NCBI GenBank assembly: GCA_934643185.1
Contig: CAKUBN010000007.1
Span: 3,042-67,041 of the forward strand
Length of the DNA stretch: 64,000 bases
Origin: an uncultured Eubacteriales bacterium
GTDB taxonomy: Bacteria; Bacillota; Clostridia; Oscillospirales; Acutalibacteraceae
Reading direction: 5' to 3'
Shown: positions 49,605 to 57,839 of the stretch, piece after piece
Layout of the letters: each line of letters starts with the position of its first letter
Position numbering within the stretch: position 1 is the first letter of the stretch
The notes under the pieces: generated by a model
Databases searched by the model: none
Seen by the model: the letters and a program-made list of their open reading frames with translations, nothing else
What the model was told of the DNA's origin: nothing
Made by a program: the position numbers and the translations under genes

Positions 49605-50339
49605 TTAATTCTCATCCAGCATTTTAGATAAAGTCTCTGCATCGATCTGTCCCGGTGCGGAGGCTTTTCCTTTTGAAGCAAACGTCATCACAGAGCCGAA
49701 CGCCCCGCCGCGCACGCGCGTCACTTTGCCGAGCTCGCCCATGGAAATACCGATGAGCAGCCCGCAGAACGCCGTCGATTCGTTCATCGCCGCCAGCATC
49801 ACCATCACGTCGCGCTCACTCTGCGGCATCACGGCAATTTTCGGCAGGTCGGCGTTTAACGCCATCATGCGCTTATAGCGGTCATCGATCTCCTCGCGCG
49901 CCGGTGTTTTTGCAAAATCGTGGTTCGAGATAATGAGCTTCGTGCCCATGTCGTGCATGGCCTGAATGGTCGCCCTTGCAATGTCGTCGTACTGCTCGCA
50001 GAGGAAAAGCTCCAAATCTACAAGCGGCGCGCCCAAGGCGCTCAGCTGCGCGTTCATCGCAAAATAGTCCATGGGGTCTATCGCTTTTTCGCCGCCCTCC
50101 GCTTTCGTGCGGAATGTGCATAATACGGGCAAGGGTGCAGCTTCCCTGAAAATTTCCGGCGCTGCCGCAAACATATCCTCGTCAAAATAATCGATGCGCC
50201 ATTCGATGAGATCCGCCGGGGTGGTCTTGATCTCCTTAATCGCCTCTAAGGCCGCTTCCTTTGTCTTTTCGCACACCGGCACACAAATTTTCATTCTGCC
50301 GCTGCCGAATATTAAATCGTTTACAACTACCTGCCGCAT
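49605..50339 (-). CDS. aroD: 3-dehydroquinate dehydratase, type I
   Basis: A 244-residue shikimate-pathway enzyme. Active-site regions are LIEWRIDYFDE, ISNHDFAKTP (catalytic His) and LPKIAVMPQSERDV (Schiff-base Lys). The start at 50339 follows AAAGGGAG; a longer in-frame start lacks a ribosome site. It ends 9 bp from the convergent asparaginase gene, with no terminator between. No other aro genes are close. Confidence 0.95.
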   Translation of the reverse strand: MRQVVVNDLIFGSGRMKICVPVCEKTKEAALEAIKEIKTTPADLIEWRIDYFDEDMFAAAPEIFREAAPLPVLCTFRTKAEGGEKAIDPMDYFAMNAQLSALGAPLVDLELFLCEQYDDIARATIQAMHDMGTKLIISNHDFAKTPAREEIDDRYKRMMALNADLPKIAVMPQSERDVMVMLAAMNESTAFCGLLIGISMGELGKVTRVRGGAFGSVMTFASKGKASAPGQIDAETLSKMLDEN

Positions 50340-50419
50340 AGCGTTCGCTCCCTTTTTGTCAACTTGTACACAGTATAGACAATTTAAACCCAAAAGTCAA
50401 AACAAAAAGCATTTATATC

Positions 50420-50448
50420 TTGTAACGGACTTCTAAATCTGCTATGAT
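50420..50448 (+). promoter_or_regulatory. Sigma-A promoter of the lipoprotein-dehydratase operon
   Basis: TTGTAA (50420-50425), 17-bp spacer, TATGAT (50443-50448). Confidence 0.7.
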
Positions 50449-50505
50449 GATTTCGTAACCGAATAAGCCCCTTTTCCTACCTATAAAATGAAAGGAGTTG
50501 GCCTT

Positions 50506-51273
50506 ATGACCCGTTTACAAGCCCATTTATTCGCTTTTCTTTTGTGCTTTCTGCTGCTTTTCACCGCATGCCAAAGCACACCGGCAAAATTGAGCAGTAC
50601 AGAATCTCCGCAAAGCACCGCGTCAGAGCCGAGCGCGGCCGAGACCGCAACGCTCACCGCGCGTATCGTCGATATTTCGGGCGATCTGCTTTTGCTCGCC
50701 GGTAAAGACGACGGCGTGTACCGCTGCAAAAAGCCGCAAGACGCGCCGGATGACCTCATCCCCGGCATGATGGTGGATGTCACCTACGGCGGGTATATCA
50801 AAGCCATCTACCCGAGCGAGCCGGACAATGTGCAGAAGATCACCGTGCGCGAAAATGAGATGGACGGGCGATGCGCGCTGTATTTATCCGTGCTGCAGGA
50901 ATTATTCAACACGGACGAAGCGCTGCAAAGCGACACGGAATACATCTCCGTCGACCTGACCGAAACGCCGCTTACGAAAGGCGAGATACAGGCGATTGCG
51001 TGGCGGTTTGGGGAGCTTACGGAGCGCCGCTCGCTCACGTTCACCTATCAGGAGCTGCAAGACGAAGGCTACCTGGAAACGGACGAGCTTTTGTGGGAAA
51101 ACGGCTGCTTATTTAAAATCACCGAGAAAAGCGACGAAAACGGCACGCTGACGTTTGACGCCGAAAAATGGCGCGCCGGAAACGGTGCCGCATACTTTTT
51201 AGACTGCACCGCAAAGCAAAATGAAAACGGCACCTACGCCGATTTTGAGATCGGCGCGTACGCTGCCGCATAA
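50506..51273 (+). CDS. Lipoprotein of unknown function
   Basis: A 255-residue lipoprotein. The signal peptide ends in the lipobox LFTAC (Cys16 of this start), followed by a Ser/Thr/Pro-rich linker. The first mature part has an OB-like stretch (ARIVDISGDLLLLAGKDDGVYRC, then PGMMVDVTYGG), often seen in Clostridial lipoproteins of unknown function. The start at 50506 follows AAAGGAGT. It lies 25 bp before an IlvD/Edd dehydratase; a functional link is not evident. Confidence 0.8.
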   Translation: MTRLQAHLFAFLLCFLLLFTACQSTPAKLSSTESPQSTASEPSAAETATLTARIVDISGDLLLLAGKDDGVYRCKKPQDAPDDLIPGMMVDVTYGGYIKAIYPSEPDNVQKITVRENEMDGRCALYLSVLQELFNTDEALQSDTEYISVDLTETPLTKGEIQAIAWRFGELTERRSLTFTYQELQDEGYLETDELLWENGCLFKITEKSDENGTLTFDAEKWRAGNGAAYFLDCTAKQNENGTYADFEIGAYAAA

Positions 51274-51298
51274 TGTTATCATCAAAGAGGGAATCAAC

Positions 51299-53017
51299 AT
51301 GTTGAAAAGTCAGGAAGTTCGCAAGCTTGCGCCGGAAATGGACCCGCTGCGCATGGGCATGGGCTGGAAAGAGGAAGACCTCACAAAGCCGCAGATTTTA
51401 ATTGAAAGCACCTACGGGCAGAGCCACCCGGGCTCCGCACATCTGTTAAATTTGGCGCAGAAGGCCAGTCAGGGCGCATATGAAGCGGGCGGCAAGGGCG
51501 CGCTTTACTTTGCGACCGACATCTGCGACGGCATGGCGCAGGGGCACGACGGCATCAACTATTCCCTGCCCTCGCGCGACATCATCGCCGACCTTGTGGA
51601 GATCCACGCCAACGCGACGACGTTTGACGGCGGCGTTTTCCTCGCAAGCTGCGATAAATCCGTGCCTGCGCTGCTCATGGCTATCGGCCGCATCAACATT
51701 CCGGCCGTGTTCGTGACGGGCGGTGTGATGGACGCGGGTCCCAACCTTTTAACGCTGGAGCAGATCGGCAAATACAGCGCCATGTATGAGCGCGGTGAGA
51801 TCACCGAGGAGCAGTTCACGTATTACAAGCACCACGCGTGCCCCTCCTGCGGTGCATGCTCGTTCATGGGCACCGCGTCCACCATGCAGATTATGGCGGA
51901 ATCGCTCGGCCTCATGCTGCCCGGCACGGCGCTGATGCCCGCCACCTGCGAAGATCTTTCCATCGCGGCGGAGGAAGCCGGCAAAACTGCCGTGGCGCTC
52001 GCGAAAAAGGGCGTGAAAGCGTCCGATATCGTCACGCTGAAATCGTTCGAAAACGCCATCATGGTACACGCGGCCATCTCCGGCTCCACAAACACGCTGA
52101 TGCACCTGCCCGCCATCGCGCATGAGTTCGGCATTCCGCTCGACGCGGATACGTTCGACCGCATGCACCGCGGCGCGCATTATCTTTTGAATATCCGTCC
52201 CGCAGGCGAGTGGCCCGCGCAGTACTTCTATTATGCAGACGGCGTACCGCGCATCATGGAGGAAATCAAAGACCACCTGCATCTCGATGTAATGACCGTC
52301 ACGGGTAAAACGCTCGGCGAAAATCTGGAAGATTTAAAGAAAAACGGCTTCTACGAGAAGTGTGATACCTATTTAAAGAAAACCGGTCTCAAGCGCACGG
52401 ATATCATCCGCTCGTTCGATGATCCCATCGGCACGAACGGCGCCATTGCCATTCTGCGCGGCAACATCGCCCCGGACGGCGCGGTCGTAAAACACAGTGC
52501 CGTGCCGAAGGAGATGCACAAGGCGCTTCTGAAGGCGCGCCCGTTCAACTGCGAGGAAGATGCCATCCACGCCATTTTAACGCACCAAATTCAGCCGGGC
52601 GACGCCGTCATCATCCGCTATGAAGGCCCGCGCGGCAGCGGTATGCCGGAAATGTTCTACACCACCGAAGCCATTTCGAGCGACCCGGAGCTTTCTGCCA
52701 GCATTGCGCTGCTGACGGACGGTCGCTTCTCCGGCGCAAGCAAGGGTCCCGCCATCGGCCATATTTCGCCGGAAGCCGCACAGGGCGGTCCCATCGCTTT
52801 AATCGAAGAAAACGACCTTATCGAGATCGACATTCCGCAGCGTATTCTGCGCGTCGTCGGTATCAACGGCGAAAAATGCAGCGAGGAAGAAGTGCAGCGC
52901 GTGTTTAACGAGCGCCGCAAAATGCTGCCACCGTTTAAGAGCCGCTACACGCACGGCGTTTTAAAGCGCTTCACGCAAACGGCACACTCCCCCATGCAAG
53001 GCGGTTACATGGACTAA
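51299..53017 (+). CDS. IlvD/Edd family dehydratase (dihydroxy-acid dehydratase-like)
   Basis: A 572-residue Fe-S dehydratase. Cluster cysteines are seen in ASCDKSVPALLMA and HACPSCGACSFMGTASTM, and a conserved active-site region is LTDGRFSGASKGPAIGH. Members dehydrate dihydroxy acids (branched-chain amino acid synthesis) or sugar acids. The protein is slightly longer than typical IlvD and no other ilv or sugar-acid gene is adjacent, so the substrate is left open. The start follows AGAGGGAATC. Confidence 0.85.
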   Translation: MLKSQEVRKLAPEMDPLRMGMGWKEEDLTKPQILIESTYGQSHPGSAHLLNLAQKASQGAYEAGGKGALYFATDICDGMAQGHDGINYSLPSRDIIADLVEIHANATTFDGGVFLASCDKSVPALLMAIGRINIPAVFVTGGVMDAGPNLLTLEQIGKYSAMYERGEITEEQFTYYKHHACPSCGACSFMGTASTMQIMAESLGLMLPGTALMPATCEDLSIAAEEAGKTAVALAKKGVKASDIVTLKSFENAIMVHAAISGSTNTLMHLPAIAHEFGIPLDADTFDRMHRGAHYLLNIRPAGEWPAQYFYYADGVPRIMEEIKDHLHLDVMTVTGKTLGENLEDLKKNGFYEKCDTYLKKTGLKRTDIIRSFDDPIGTNGAIAILRGNIAPDGAVVKHSAVPKEMHKALLKARPFNCEEDAIHAILTHQIQPGDAVIIRYEGPRGSGMPEMFYTTEAISSDPELSASIALLTDGRFSGASKGPAIGHISPEAAQGGPIALIEENDLIEIDIPQRILRVVGINGEKCSEEEVQRVFNERRKMLPPFKSRYTHGVLKRFTQTAHSPMQGGYMD

Positions 53018-53027
53018 ACCGAATCCT

Positions 53028-53082
53028 AAAAGCCTGCGCTATGCAACTCTCATTTTGAGCCCCTGCACAACGCAGGCTTTTC
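53028..53082 (+). terminator. Terminator after the dehydratase gene
   Basis: AAAAGCCTGCG pairs with CGCAGGCTTTT around a long ~32-base loop, then CTTTTTC. Confidence 0.75.
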
Positions 53083-53097
53083 TTTTTCAAAATTCAC

Positions 53098-53121
53098 TAT
53101 GTATATACGTATAAATATACA
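53098..53121 (+). promoter_or_regulatory. ArgR-like box upstream of the first binding-protein gene
   Basis: The block ends in CGTATAAATATACA (53108-53121), close to the ARG-box pattern TGNATNNNNATNCA. A nearly identical 24-bp block sits at 54387-54410. It lies 21 bp upstream of the -35 box. Confidence 0.5.
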
Positions 53122-53142
53122 TTAGTTTGTGCATTATTCCGC

Positions 53143-53171
53143 TTGATTTTTGAATGAAATCGGCGTAAAAT
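53143..53171 (+). promoter_or_regulatory. Sigma-A promoter of the first binding-protein gene
   Basis: TTGATT (53143-53148), 17-bp spacer, TAAAAT (53166-53171). Confidence 0.7.
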
Positions 53172-53235
53172 ACATTCATCTTCAAAATTATACAAACCAA
53201 AGCTTAAAGGTATATTGCGGAAGGGTGAATGCAAA

Positions 53236-54063
53236 ATGAAAATTCAAAAAGTTTGCGCTGCATTTTTAGTCGGTGTTATGATGCTCTCGCTTGCGGCATG
53301 CTCCAGCAGCACAAAGAAAATTGAAAGCCCGGAGGATTTTGAGGGCGCGAAAATCTCCGTGCAGACGGCAACCTCTGCGCACGAAAGCATTCAGGACATG
53401 CAGGACGAGGGCATGAACATCAACGTGCTGCCGTACGAAAAGGTCACCCAGTGCTTTGACGACCTCGCGCTCGGCCGTGTGGATGCCGTGTATGTAGACA
53501 GCGTCGTCGCGGGCTACTATCTTGCGGAGGACGACACCAAGTACCAGAAGGTCTGGACAAGCCCGGAGGGCGAGCCGATCGGCGTGTGCCTTAAAAAGGG
53601 CAATACCGATTTGAAGGAACTCATTGAGGGCGCGATCGATACCTTATATTATGACGGCACCATGGCGCAGCTTTCCGAAAAGCACTTCGGCTCTGCCGAC
53701 GACGTGGACGGCGTGCGCAATGTGACGGAAAAGCCGGTGCTCGACCTTTCTAAGCTGCAAACGCTCAAGGACGGCACGCTGACCGTCGGCGTGGAGGTCG
53801 GCTACCCGCCGATGGAATACACCGACGACGCGGGCCTTGAATATCAGGGCTTTGATATCGACTTTGCAAAAGCGCTCGGCGAAGTGCTGGGCGTAGATAT
53901 CGAGTTCGTCAACACCGCGTGGGACGGCATTTTCGCGGGCCTTGATAAAGACCAGTACGACGTCATCATTTCGTCCGTATCCATCACACCGGAGCGTTCT
54001 GCCGCGTATGAGCTCACCGAACCGTACGTCTCGAATCAGCTTGTCATCGTCACATTAAAGTAA
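53236..54063 (+). CDS. Amino-acid ABC transporter binding lipoprotein, circularly permuted (copy 1)
   Basis: A 275-residue lipoprotein (lipobox LSLAAC, Cys22). Its parts are in reversed order relative to normal family-3 binding proteins. Residues ~29-152 read IESPEDFEGAKISVQTATS, GRVDAVYVDSVVAGYYL and GVCLKKGNTDLKELI, which are normally the second half. Residues ~179-275 read GTLTVGVEVGYPPMEYTDD, FVNTAWDGIFAGL and ISSVSITPERSAAYE, which normally begin the protein. All binding-fold parts are kept. It is a close paralog of the next gene and has its own promoter and ArgR-like box. The ligand is probably a polar or basic amino acid. Confidence 0.88.
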   Translation: MKIQKVCAAFLVGVMMLSLAACSSSTKKIESPEDFEGAKISVQTATSAHESIQDMQDEGMNINVLPYEKVTQCFDDLALGRVDAVYVDSVVAGYYLAEDDTKYQKVWTSPEGEPIGVCLKKGNTDLKELIEGAIDTLYYDGTMAQLSEKHFGSADDVDGVRNVTEKPVLDLSKLQTLKDGTLTVGVEVGYPPMEYTDDAGLEYQGFDIDFAKALGEVLGVDIEFVNTAWDGIFAGLDKDQYDVIISSVSITPERSAAYELTEPYVSNQLVIVTLK

Positions 54064-54081
54064 GCTACCGTAAACCGTGGT

Positions 54082-54216
54082 CAAAAGTCTTTAGTCAAGT
54101 TTTCTTCGAGAAAACTTGAAAGCGAACGAAACGTTCGCTTGGGTTCATTAGGGCAGCGCCCTAAGTCGAGCTCCGCAGAGCTCGAAACACCTTTTGCCTA
54201 CCCAAAAATCAGGACG
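54082..54216 (-). repeat. Intergenic modular hairpin repeat, copy B
   Basis: Read leftward: GGCAAAAGGTGTTTCGA, a TCGAGCTC hairpin with TGCG loop (54166-54185), TTAGGGC-GCT-GCCCTAA (54148-54164), GAACCC, the AAGCGAACG hairpin (54120-54140), the CAAGTTTTC hairpin (54096-54118), then GACTAAAGACTTTTG. The blocks match copy A, with one extra hairpin. Confidence 0.75.
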
Positions 54217-54220
54217 GGAA

Positions 54221-54299
54221 TGTAAACAGTCCGGTGGACTGTTTACATGTGGGAGACCCAATTAGGGGGTCTCCCAATGGATTTGCACTGCAAATCCAT
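54221..54299 (+). repeat. Three further perfect hairpins adjoining repeat copy B
   Basis: TGTAAACAGTCC (54221-54232) pairs over 12 bp with 54236-54247. TGGGAGACCC (54250-54259) pairs over 10 bp with 54267-54276. ATGGATTTG (54277-54285) pairs over 9 bp with 54291-54299. With copy B this makes seven perfect hairpins in ~205 bp; no gene is present in 54064-54538. Confidence 0.8.
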
Positions 54300-54386
54300 A
54301 AAAAACAAACCTTGCACAAAATTCTCACCGCCACACACAAATCGCATTAAAACCACCGATTTTTACCCCGAATCTTGAAAAATACC

Positions 54387-54410
54387 TATGTATATATGTA
54401 TAAATATACA
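54387..54410 (+). promoter_or_regulatory. ArgR-like box upstream of the second binding-protein gene
   Basis: Ends in TGTATAAATATACA (54397-54410), an exact fit to the ARG-box core TGNATNNNNATNCA. It lies 20 bp upstream of the -35 box, as at the first copy. Confidence 0.55.
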
Positions 54411-54430
54411 GTAATTTGGCAGTTTCGCTA

Positions 54431-54459
54431 TTGACCCAAACGGGTTTTAGGGGTAGAAT
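54431..54459 (+). promoter_or_regulatory. Sigma-A promoter of the second binding protein-permease-ATPase operon
   Basis: TTGACC (54431-54436), 17-bp spacer, TAGAAT (54454-54459). Confidence 0.8.
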
Positions 54460-54538
54460 ACAAGTAATCTAATCGATCGGCACAGCGAAACGGCTGTGTC
54501 TCTTTATCGGGGAAAATTGAGAAAGAAGGACAAAACAC

Positions 54539-55372
54539 ATGAAAATGAAGAAAATCCTCGCTGCTGTGCTTGCGGGTGTGATGGCACTCTCCGCCACCGC
54601 ATGCAGCAGCTCCAGTACAAAGAAGATCGAAAGCCCGGACGATTTCGCCGGCGCTAAGGTCAGCGTGCAGACCGGCACCACCGCCCACGACGCCCTGCAG
54701 AAAATGCAGGAAGAGGGCGTTGACGTGGAGATCCTCCCGTATGAGAAGATCACCCAGTGCTTTGACGACGTTTCGCTCGGCCGTGCAGATGCCGTATATG
54801 TAGACAGCGTTGTCGCCGCATACTACCTCGCAGACGACGACTCCAAGTTCCAGAGCGTTTGGAAGAGCGATGAGGGCGAACCGATGGGCGTCTGCATCAA
54901 GAAAGGCAACACAGACCTTTTGGAGCAGACCGAAAACGCCATCAACACACTTTACTATAACGGCAAAATTTCCGAGCTCGCCATGAAGCACTTCGGCACC
55001 GATGTCACCGAGGGCGTGCGCAATGTCACCGAAGAGCCCACCGTTGACCCGAGCAAGGTGCATACCGTAAAGGACGGCGTTTTGACCATAGGCTTTGAGG
55101 CCGGTTACCCGCCGCTTGAGTACACCGACGACAGCGGCCTTGTCTATCAGGGCTTCGACGTCGACATGGCAGAAGAGATCGGCAAGCTGTTCGGCCTTGA
55201 GGTCGAGTTTGTCAACACCTCGTTCGACGGCGTTTTCGCAGGTCTTGATAAGGGCCAGTATGACATGATCATCGCCGGCGTTTCCATCACCCCGGAGCGT
55301 CAGGAAGCGTATGAAATGACCGAGCCGTACCTCTCCAACCAGCTCGTTATCGTCACAAAGAAGGACGCGTAA
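54539..55372 (+). CDS. Amino-acid ABC transporter binding lipoprotein, circularly permuted (copy 2)
   Basis: A 277-residue lipoprotein (lipobox LSATAC). It has the same reversed order as the preceding paralog: IESPDDFAGAKVSVQTGTTA and GRADAVYVDSVVAAYYL come first, then GVLTIGFEAGYPPLEYTDD and ITPERQEAYEMTEPYLSNQ at the C-terminus. It is followed by the permease and ATPase genes, so it is the dedicated binding subunit. AAAGAAGGAC precedes the ATG. The two copies are similar along their full length, which dates the permutation before the duplication. Confidence 0.9.
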   Translation: MKMKKILAAVLAGVMALSATACSSSSTKKIESPDDFAGAKVSVQTGTTAHDALQKMQEEGVDVEILPYEKITQCFDDVSLGRADAVYVDSVVAAYYLADDDSKFQSVWKSDEGEPMGVCIKKGNTDLLEQTENAINTLYYNGKISELAMKHFGTDVTEGVRNVTEEPTVDPSKVHTVKDGVLTIGFEAGYPPLEYTDDSGLVYQGFDVDMAEEIGKLFGLEVEFVNTSFDGVFAGLDKGQYDMIIAGVSITPERQEAYEMTEPYLSNQLVIVTKKDA

Positions 55373-55456
55373 GCGAAATCATACAAAATGAAAATTCGGC
55401 AGGAGGCCCCGCTTTGAGGTCTCTTGCCCCATTTATATCGGAAAGGATATAACACC

Positions 55457-56116
55457 ATGAACGCCATTGAACAAATCATCGGCTGGATGCCGGCCCTCAT
55501 TCAGGCCACCGGCGTAACGCTGGCGCTTTCCGTCACCTCTGTGCTGACGGCACTCGTGCTCGCCGTGTTCCTCGCCCTCGGCAAGATCTCCAAAAACACC
55601 GTGCTCCGCTCCGTCTGCGGCGCGTATATCTTCTTCTTCCGCGGCACGCCGCTTCTGATGCAGCTTTTCTTCCTTTATTACACGCTGCCGCAGCTTGTGC
55701 CGGCGTTCAACATCCAGAGCCGCTTCCTCGCCGCTTGGATCGCGTTCTCGCTGAACGTTGCGGCTTACCTTGCGGAGATCATCCGTGCGGCCATCCAGTC
55801 CATCGATAAGGGGCAGCTCGAGGCTTCCACGGCGCTCGGCCTCACCCACTCGCAGGCGATGCGCCTCGTCATCATCCCGCAGGCCTACCGCCGCATGATC
55901 CCGCCGATCTGCAACGAGTTCGTCATGGTGCTGAAGGATACCTCCCTTGTGTCCATCATCGCGCTGACCGACCTTACCTACCAGACGAAGATCATCGCTT
56001 CCAATAAGGCGAGCGCCCTCGTTTATATCCCGGCCATGATCATTTACCTCATCATCACCGGCGTGTTCACCGTCATTTTCAATCGCCTTGAAAAGCGCCT
56101 GTCCATCTACGAATAA
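55457..56116 (+). CDS. Amino-acid ABC transporter permease
   Basis: A 219-residue membrane subunit of the polar amino acid type (HisM/GlnP-like). The typical motif YIFFFRGTPLLMQLFFLYY is present, and the ATPase-contact EAA loop reads QLEASTALGLTHSQAMRLVIIPQAYR. A single permease gene suggests a homodimer. The start at 55457 follows GAAAGGAT. It lies between the binding protein and ATPase genes. Confidence 0.95.
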   Translation: MNAIEQIIGWMPALIQATGVTLALSVTSVLTALVLAVFLALGKISKNTVLRSVCGAYIFFFRGTPLLMQLFFLYYTLPQLVPAFNIQSRFLAAWIAFSLNVAAYLAEIIRAAIQSIDKGQLEASTALGLTHSQAMRLVIIPQAYRRMIPPICNEFVMVLKDTSLVSIIALTDLTYQTKIIASNKASALVYIPAMIIYLIITGVFTVIFNRLEKRLSIYE

Positions 56117-56130
56117 GGAGGAATACGGCT

Positions 56131-56889
56131 ATGTCTATCATTAAAACGGAAAATATCTGTAAGTCCTTCGGCTCCGTAGAGGTGCTGAAAAACGTCAGCC
56201 TCACCGTCGAGCCCGGCGAGGTGGTCGTCATCATCGGTCCATCCGGCGCAGGCAAATCGACGTACCTGCGTTCGTTAAATCACCTTGAAAAGCCCACGAG
56301 CGGCAAGATCTGGATCGACGACAAGCTCATTGAGGACCGCGTGAACGGCCACAATCAGGTGAAGCTGCCGCATAAAGAGCGCGCCGCCATCCTGCTCGAA
56401 ATGGGCATGGTGTTCCAGCGTTTCAACCTTTTCCCGCACAAAACGGCGCTGCAGAACGTCATGCTCGCCCCGATGAACGTGAAGGGCGTGCCGGAAAAAG
56501 AAGCCAAAGAAAAGGCCATTAAGCTCTTAAATCAGGTCGGCCTCGGCGATAAGCTCGATTCCTACCCCGCAAAGCTTTCTGGCGGCCAGCAGCAGCGTGT
56601 GGCCATCGCCCGCGCGCTCGCCATGGAGCCGAAAATGATGCTGTTCGATGAGCCCACCAGCGCCCTTGACCCGGAGCTTGTCGGCGACGTTCTGAACGTC
56701 ATGAAGGAGCTTGCGGAAGAAGGCATGACGATGCTTGTTGTCACGCACGAAATGGGCTTTGCCCGCGAAGTGGCAGACCGCGTGGTGTTCATGTATGATG
56801 GCGCGATTTTGGAGGAAGGCTCCCCGAAGGAGATCTTCACAAATCCGAAGCACGACCGCACGCGCCAGTTCCTGCAAAGCGTTCTGTAA
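56131..56889 (+). CDS. Amino-acid ABC transporter ATP-binding protein
   Basis: A 252-residue GlnQ/ArtP-type ATPase. Walker A is GPSGAGKST, the signature is LSGGQQQR and Walker B is MLFDEPTSALDPE. It drives uptake through the adjacent permease. AAGGAGG precedes the ATG. Regulation probably follows the ArgR-like box upstream of the operon, but this is inferred. Confidence 0.96.
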   Translation: MSIIKTENICKSFGSVEVLKNVSLTVEPGEVVVIIGPSGAGKSTYLRSLNHLEKPTSGKIWIDDKLIEDRVNGHNQVKLPHKERAAILLEMGMVFQRFNLFPHKTALQNVMLAPMNVKGVPEKEAKEKAIKLLNQVGLGDKLDSYPAKLSGGQQQRVAIARALAMEPKMMLFDEPTSALDPELVGDVLNVMKELAEEGMTMLVVTHEMGFAREVADRVVFMYDGAILEEGSPKEIFTNPKHDRTRQFLQSVL

Positions 56890-56898
56890 GGCGATAAT

Positions 56899-57084
56899 AT
56901 GTTTGAAAATACCTCAAAATGCGAAGACTGCCTGTATTACGAGTACGACGATGAGTACGGCTTCTATGTCTGCGATATGGACTTAGACGAGGACGAGACC
57001 GCCCAGTTCATCGGCGGCCGCTTCCAAAACTGCCCGTACTACCGCCCCGGCGACGAATACACCATCGTCCGCAAGCAAATATAA
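56899..57084 (+). CDS. DUF6472-like small Cys-containing protein
   Basis: A 61-residue acidic protein. It opens with CEDCLYYEYDDEYGFYVC and later has NCPYYRPGDEY, giving four Cys that could hold a metal. The pattern agrees with the small DUF6472 family of Clostridia; the function is unknown. It starts 9 bp after the ATPase stop, so it is probably the last gene of the transporter operon. A bidirectional terminator follows. Confidence 0.7.
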   Translation: MFENTSKCEDCLYYEYDDEYGFYVCDMDLDEDETAQFIGGRFQNCPYYRPGDEYTIVRKQI

Positions 57085-57098
57085 TAACATTGTATGAC

Positions 57099-57133
57099 AA
57101 AAGCTCTCCCGAATTCGTTTCGGGGGAGCTTTT
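57099..57133. terminator. Bidirectional terminator between the transporter operon and the Rrf2 gene
   Basis: AAAAGCTC-CCCGAA pairs with TTCGGG-GAGCTTTT; convergent genes on both sides. Confidence 0.85.
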
Positions 57134-57147
57134 GATTTCATCGATAT

Positions 57148-57585
57148 TTAAATGCTGTAATCGTTGACGAAAGTCGCCTGCTGCTGATCCAATATATCCT
57201 GCAGAGTGATGCTGTCGAGGTATTCGTTGATGGCGCGGCTGAGCCCCTGCCACACGGGCAGCGTGATGCAGTCTGCACTGCGGTCGCACAGAACGGGGTC
57301 GTGATCGAGACACGCGACGGGCGCAAGGCTGCCCTCTGTGATGCGCAGAATCATGCCCACGGTGTATTTATCCGGCGATTGCGCCAGACGATATCCACCC
57401 TGAAAGCCACGGCTTGCAAGAAGAATATCGGATTTATTGAGCATCGGCACGATCTGCTCCAGATATTTTTTGGAGACATTCTGACGGCGGGCAATGTCCT
57501 TCAGCGCGACGTAGCCGTCATTCTGGTGCTGTGCGAGATCCAGCAGCATGCGCAGCGCATAGCGCCCTTTGGTGGAAATTTTCAT
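57148..57585 (-). CDS. Rrf2 family transcriptional regulator (CymR/IscR-like)
   Basis: A 145-residue winged-helix regulator. It opens KISTKGRYALRMLLDLA and contains VSKKYLEQIVPMLNK and SRGFQGGYRLAQSP, the usual DNA-binding region. Three Cys (CLDHDPVLCDRSADC) are spaced as in Fe-S-binding members. It lies next to cysK, recalling CymR, which controls cysteine metabolism in Firmicutes and responds to CysK. Its likely target is the operator at 58908-58928; both points are inferred. Confidence 0.88.
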   Translation of the reverse strand: MKISTKGRYALRMLLDLAQHQNDGYVALKDIARRQNVSKKYLEQIVPMLNKSDILLASRGFQGGYRLAQSPDKYTVGMILRITEGSLAPVACLDHDPVLCDRSADCITLPVWQGLSRAINEYLDSITLQDILDQQQATFVNDYSI

Positions 57586-57757
57586 GCGGTATCCATCCTT
57601 TATGTAAAATAGCGTTTCCGGAATAAAACAAGCGGGCTCACTGTCCGCCGCAAACTTTATACCATAATAACATGTTTTTAGTAGGTTTTCAAGAGTTTTA
57701 TTTTTGCCGGTAATTTACTGCGAAAACGCCCTCTATAAGCTCCTTTAAACCCGCGAA

Positions 57758-57787
57758 AAAGGGCAAAGCCCGAAAGCCTTGCCCCTT
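57758..57787 (-). terminator. Terminator after cysK
   Basis: AAAGGGGCAA pairs with TTGCCCTTT around GGCTTTCGGGCT, followed leftward by TT and a T-rich run. Confidence 0.75.
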
Positions 57788-57839
57788 TCCCTCATTCATT
57801 TTTCTATCCCAAAGAAGTGTTTTGATTCTTATACGCAAA

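Noticed and set aside
54095..54299. CRISPR array
   Set aside because: The units are different palindromes without a constant repeat or equal spacers, and no cas gene is present.
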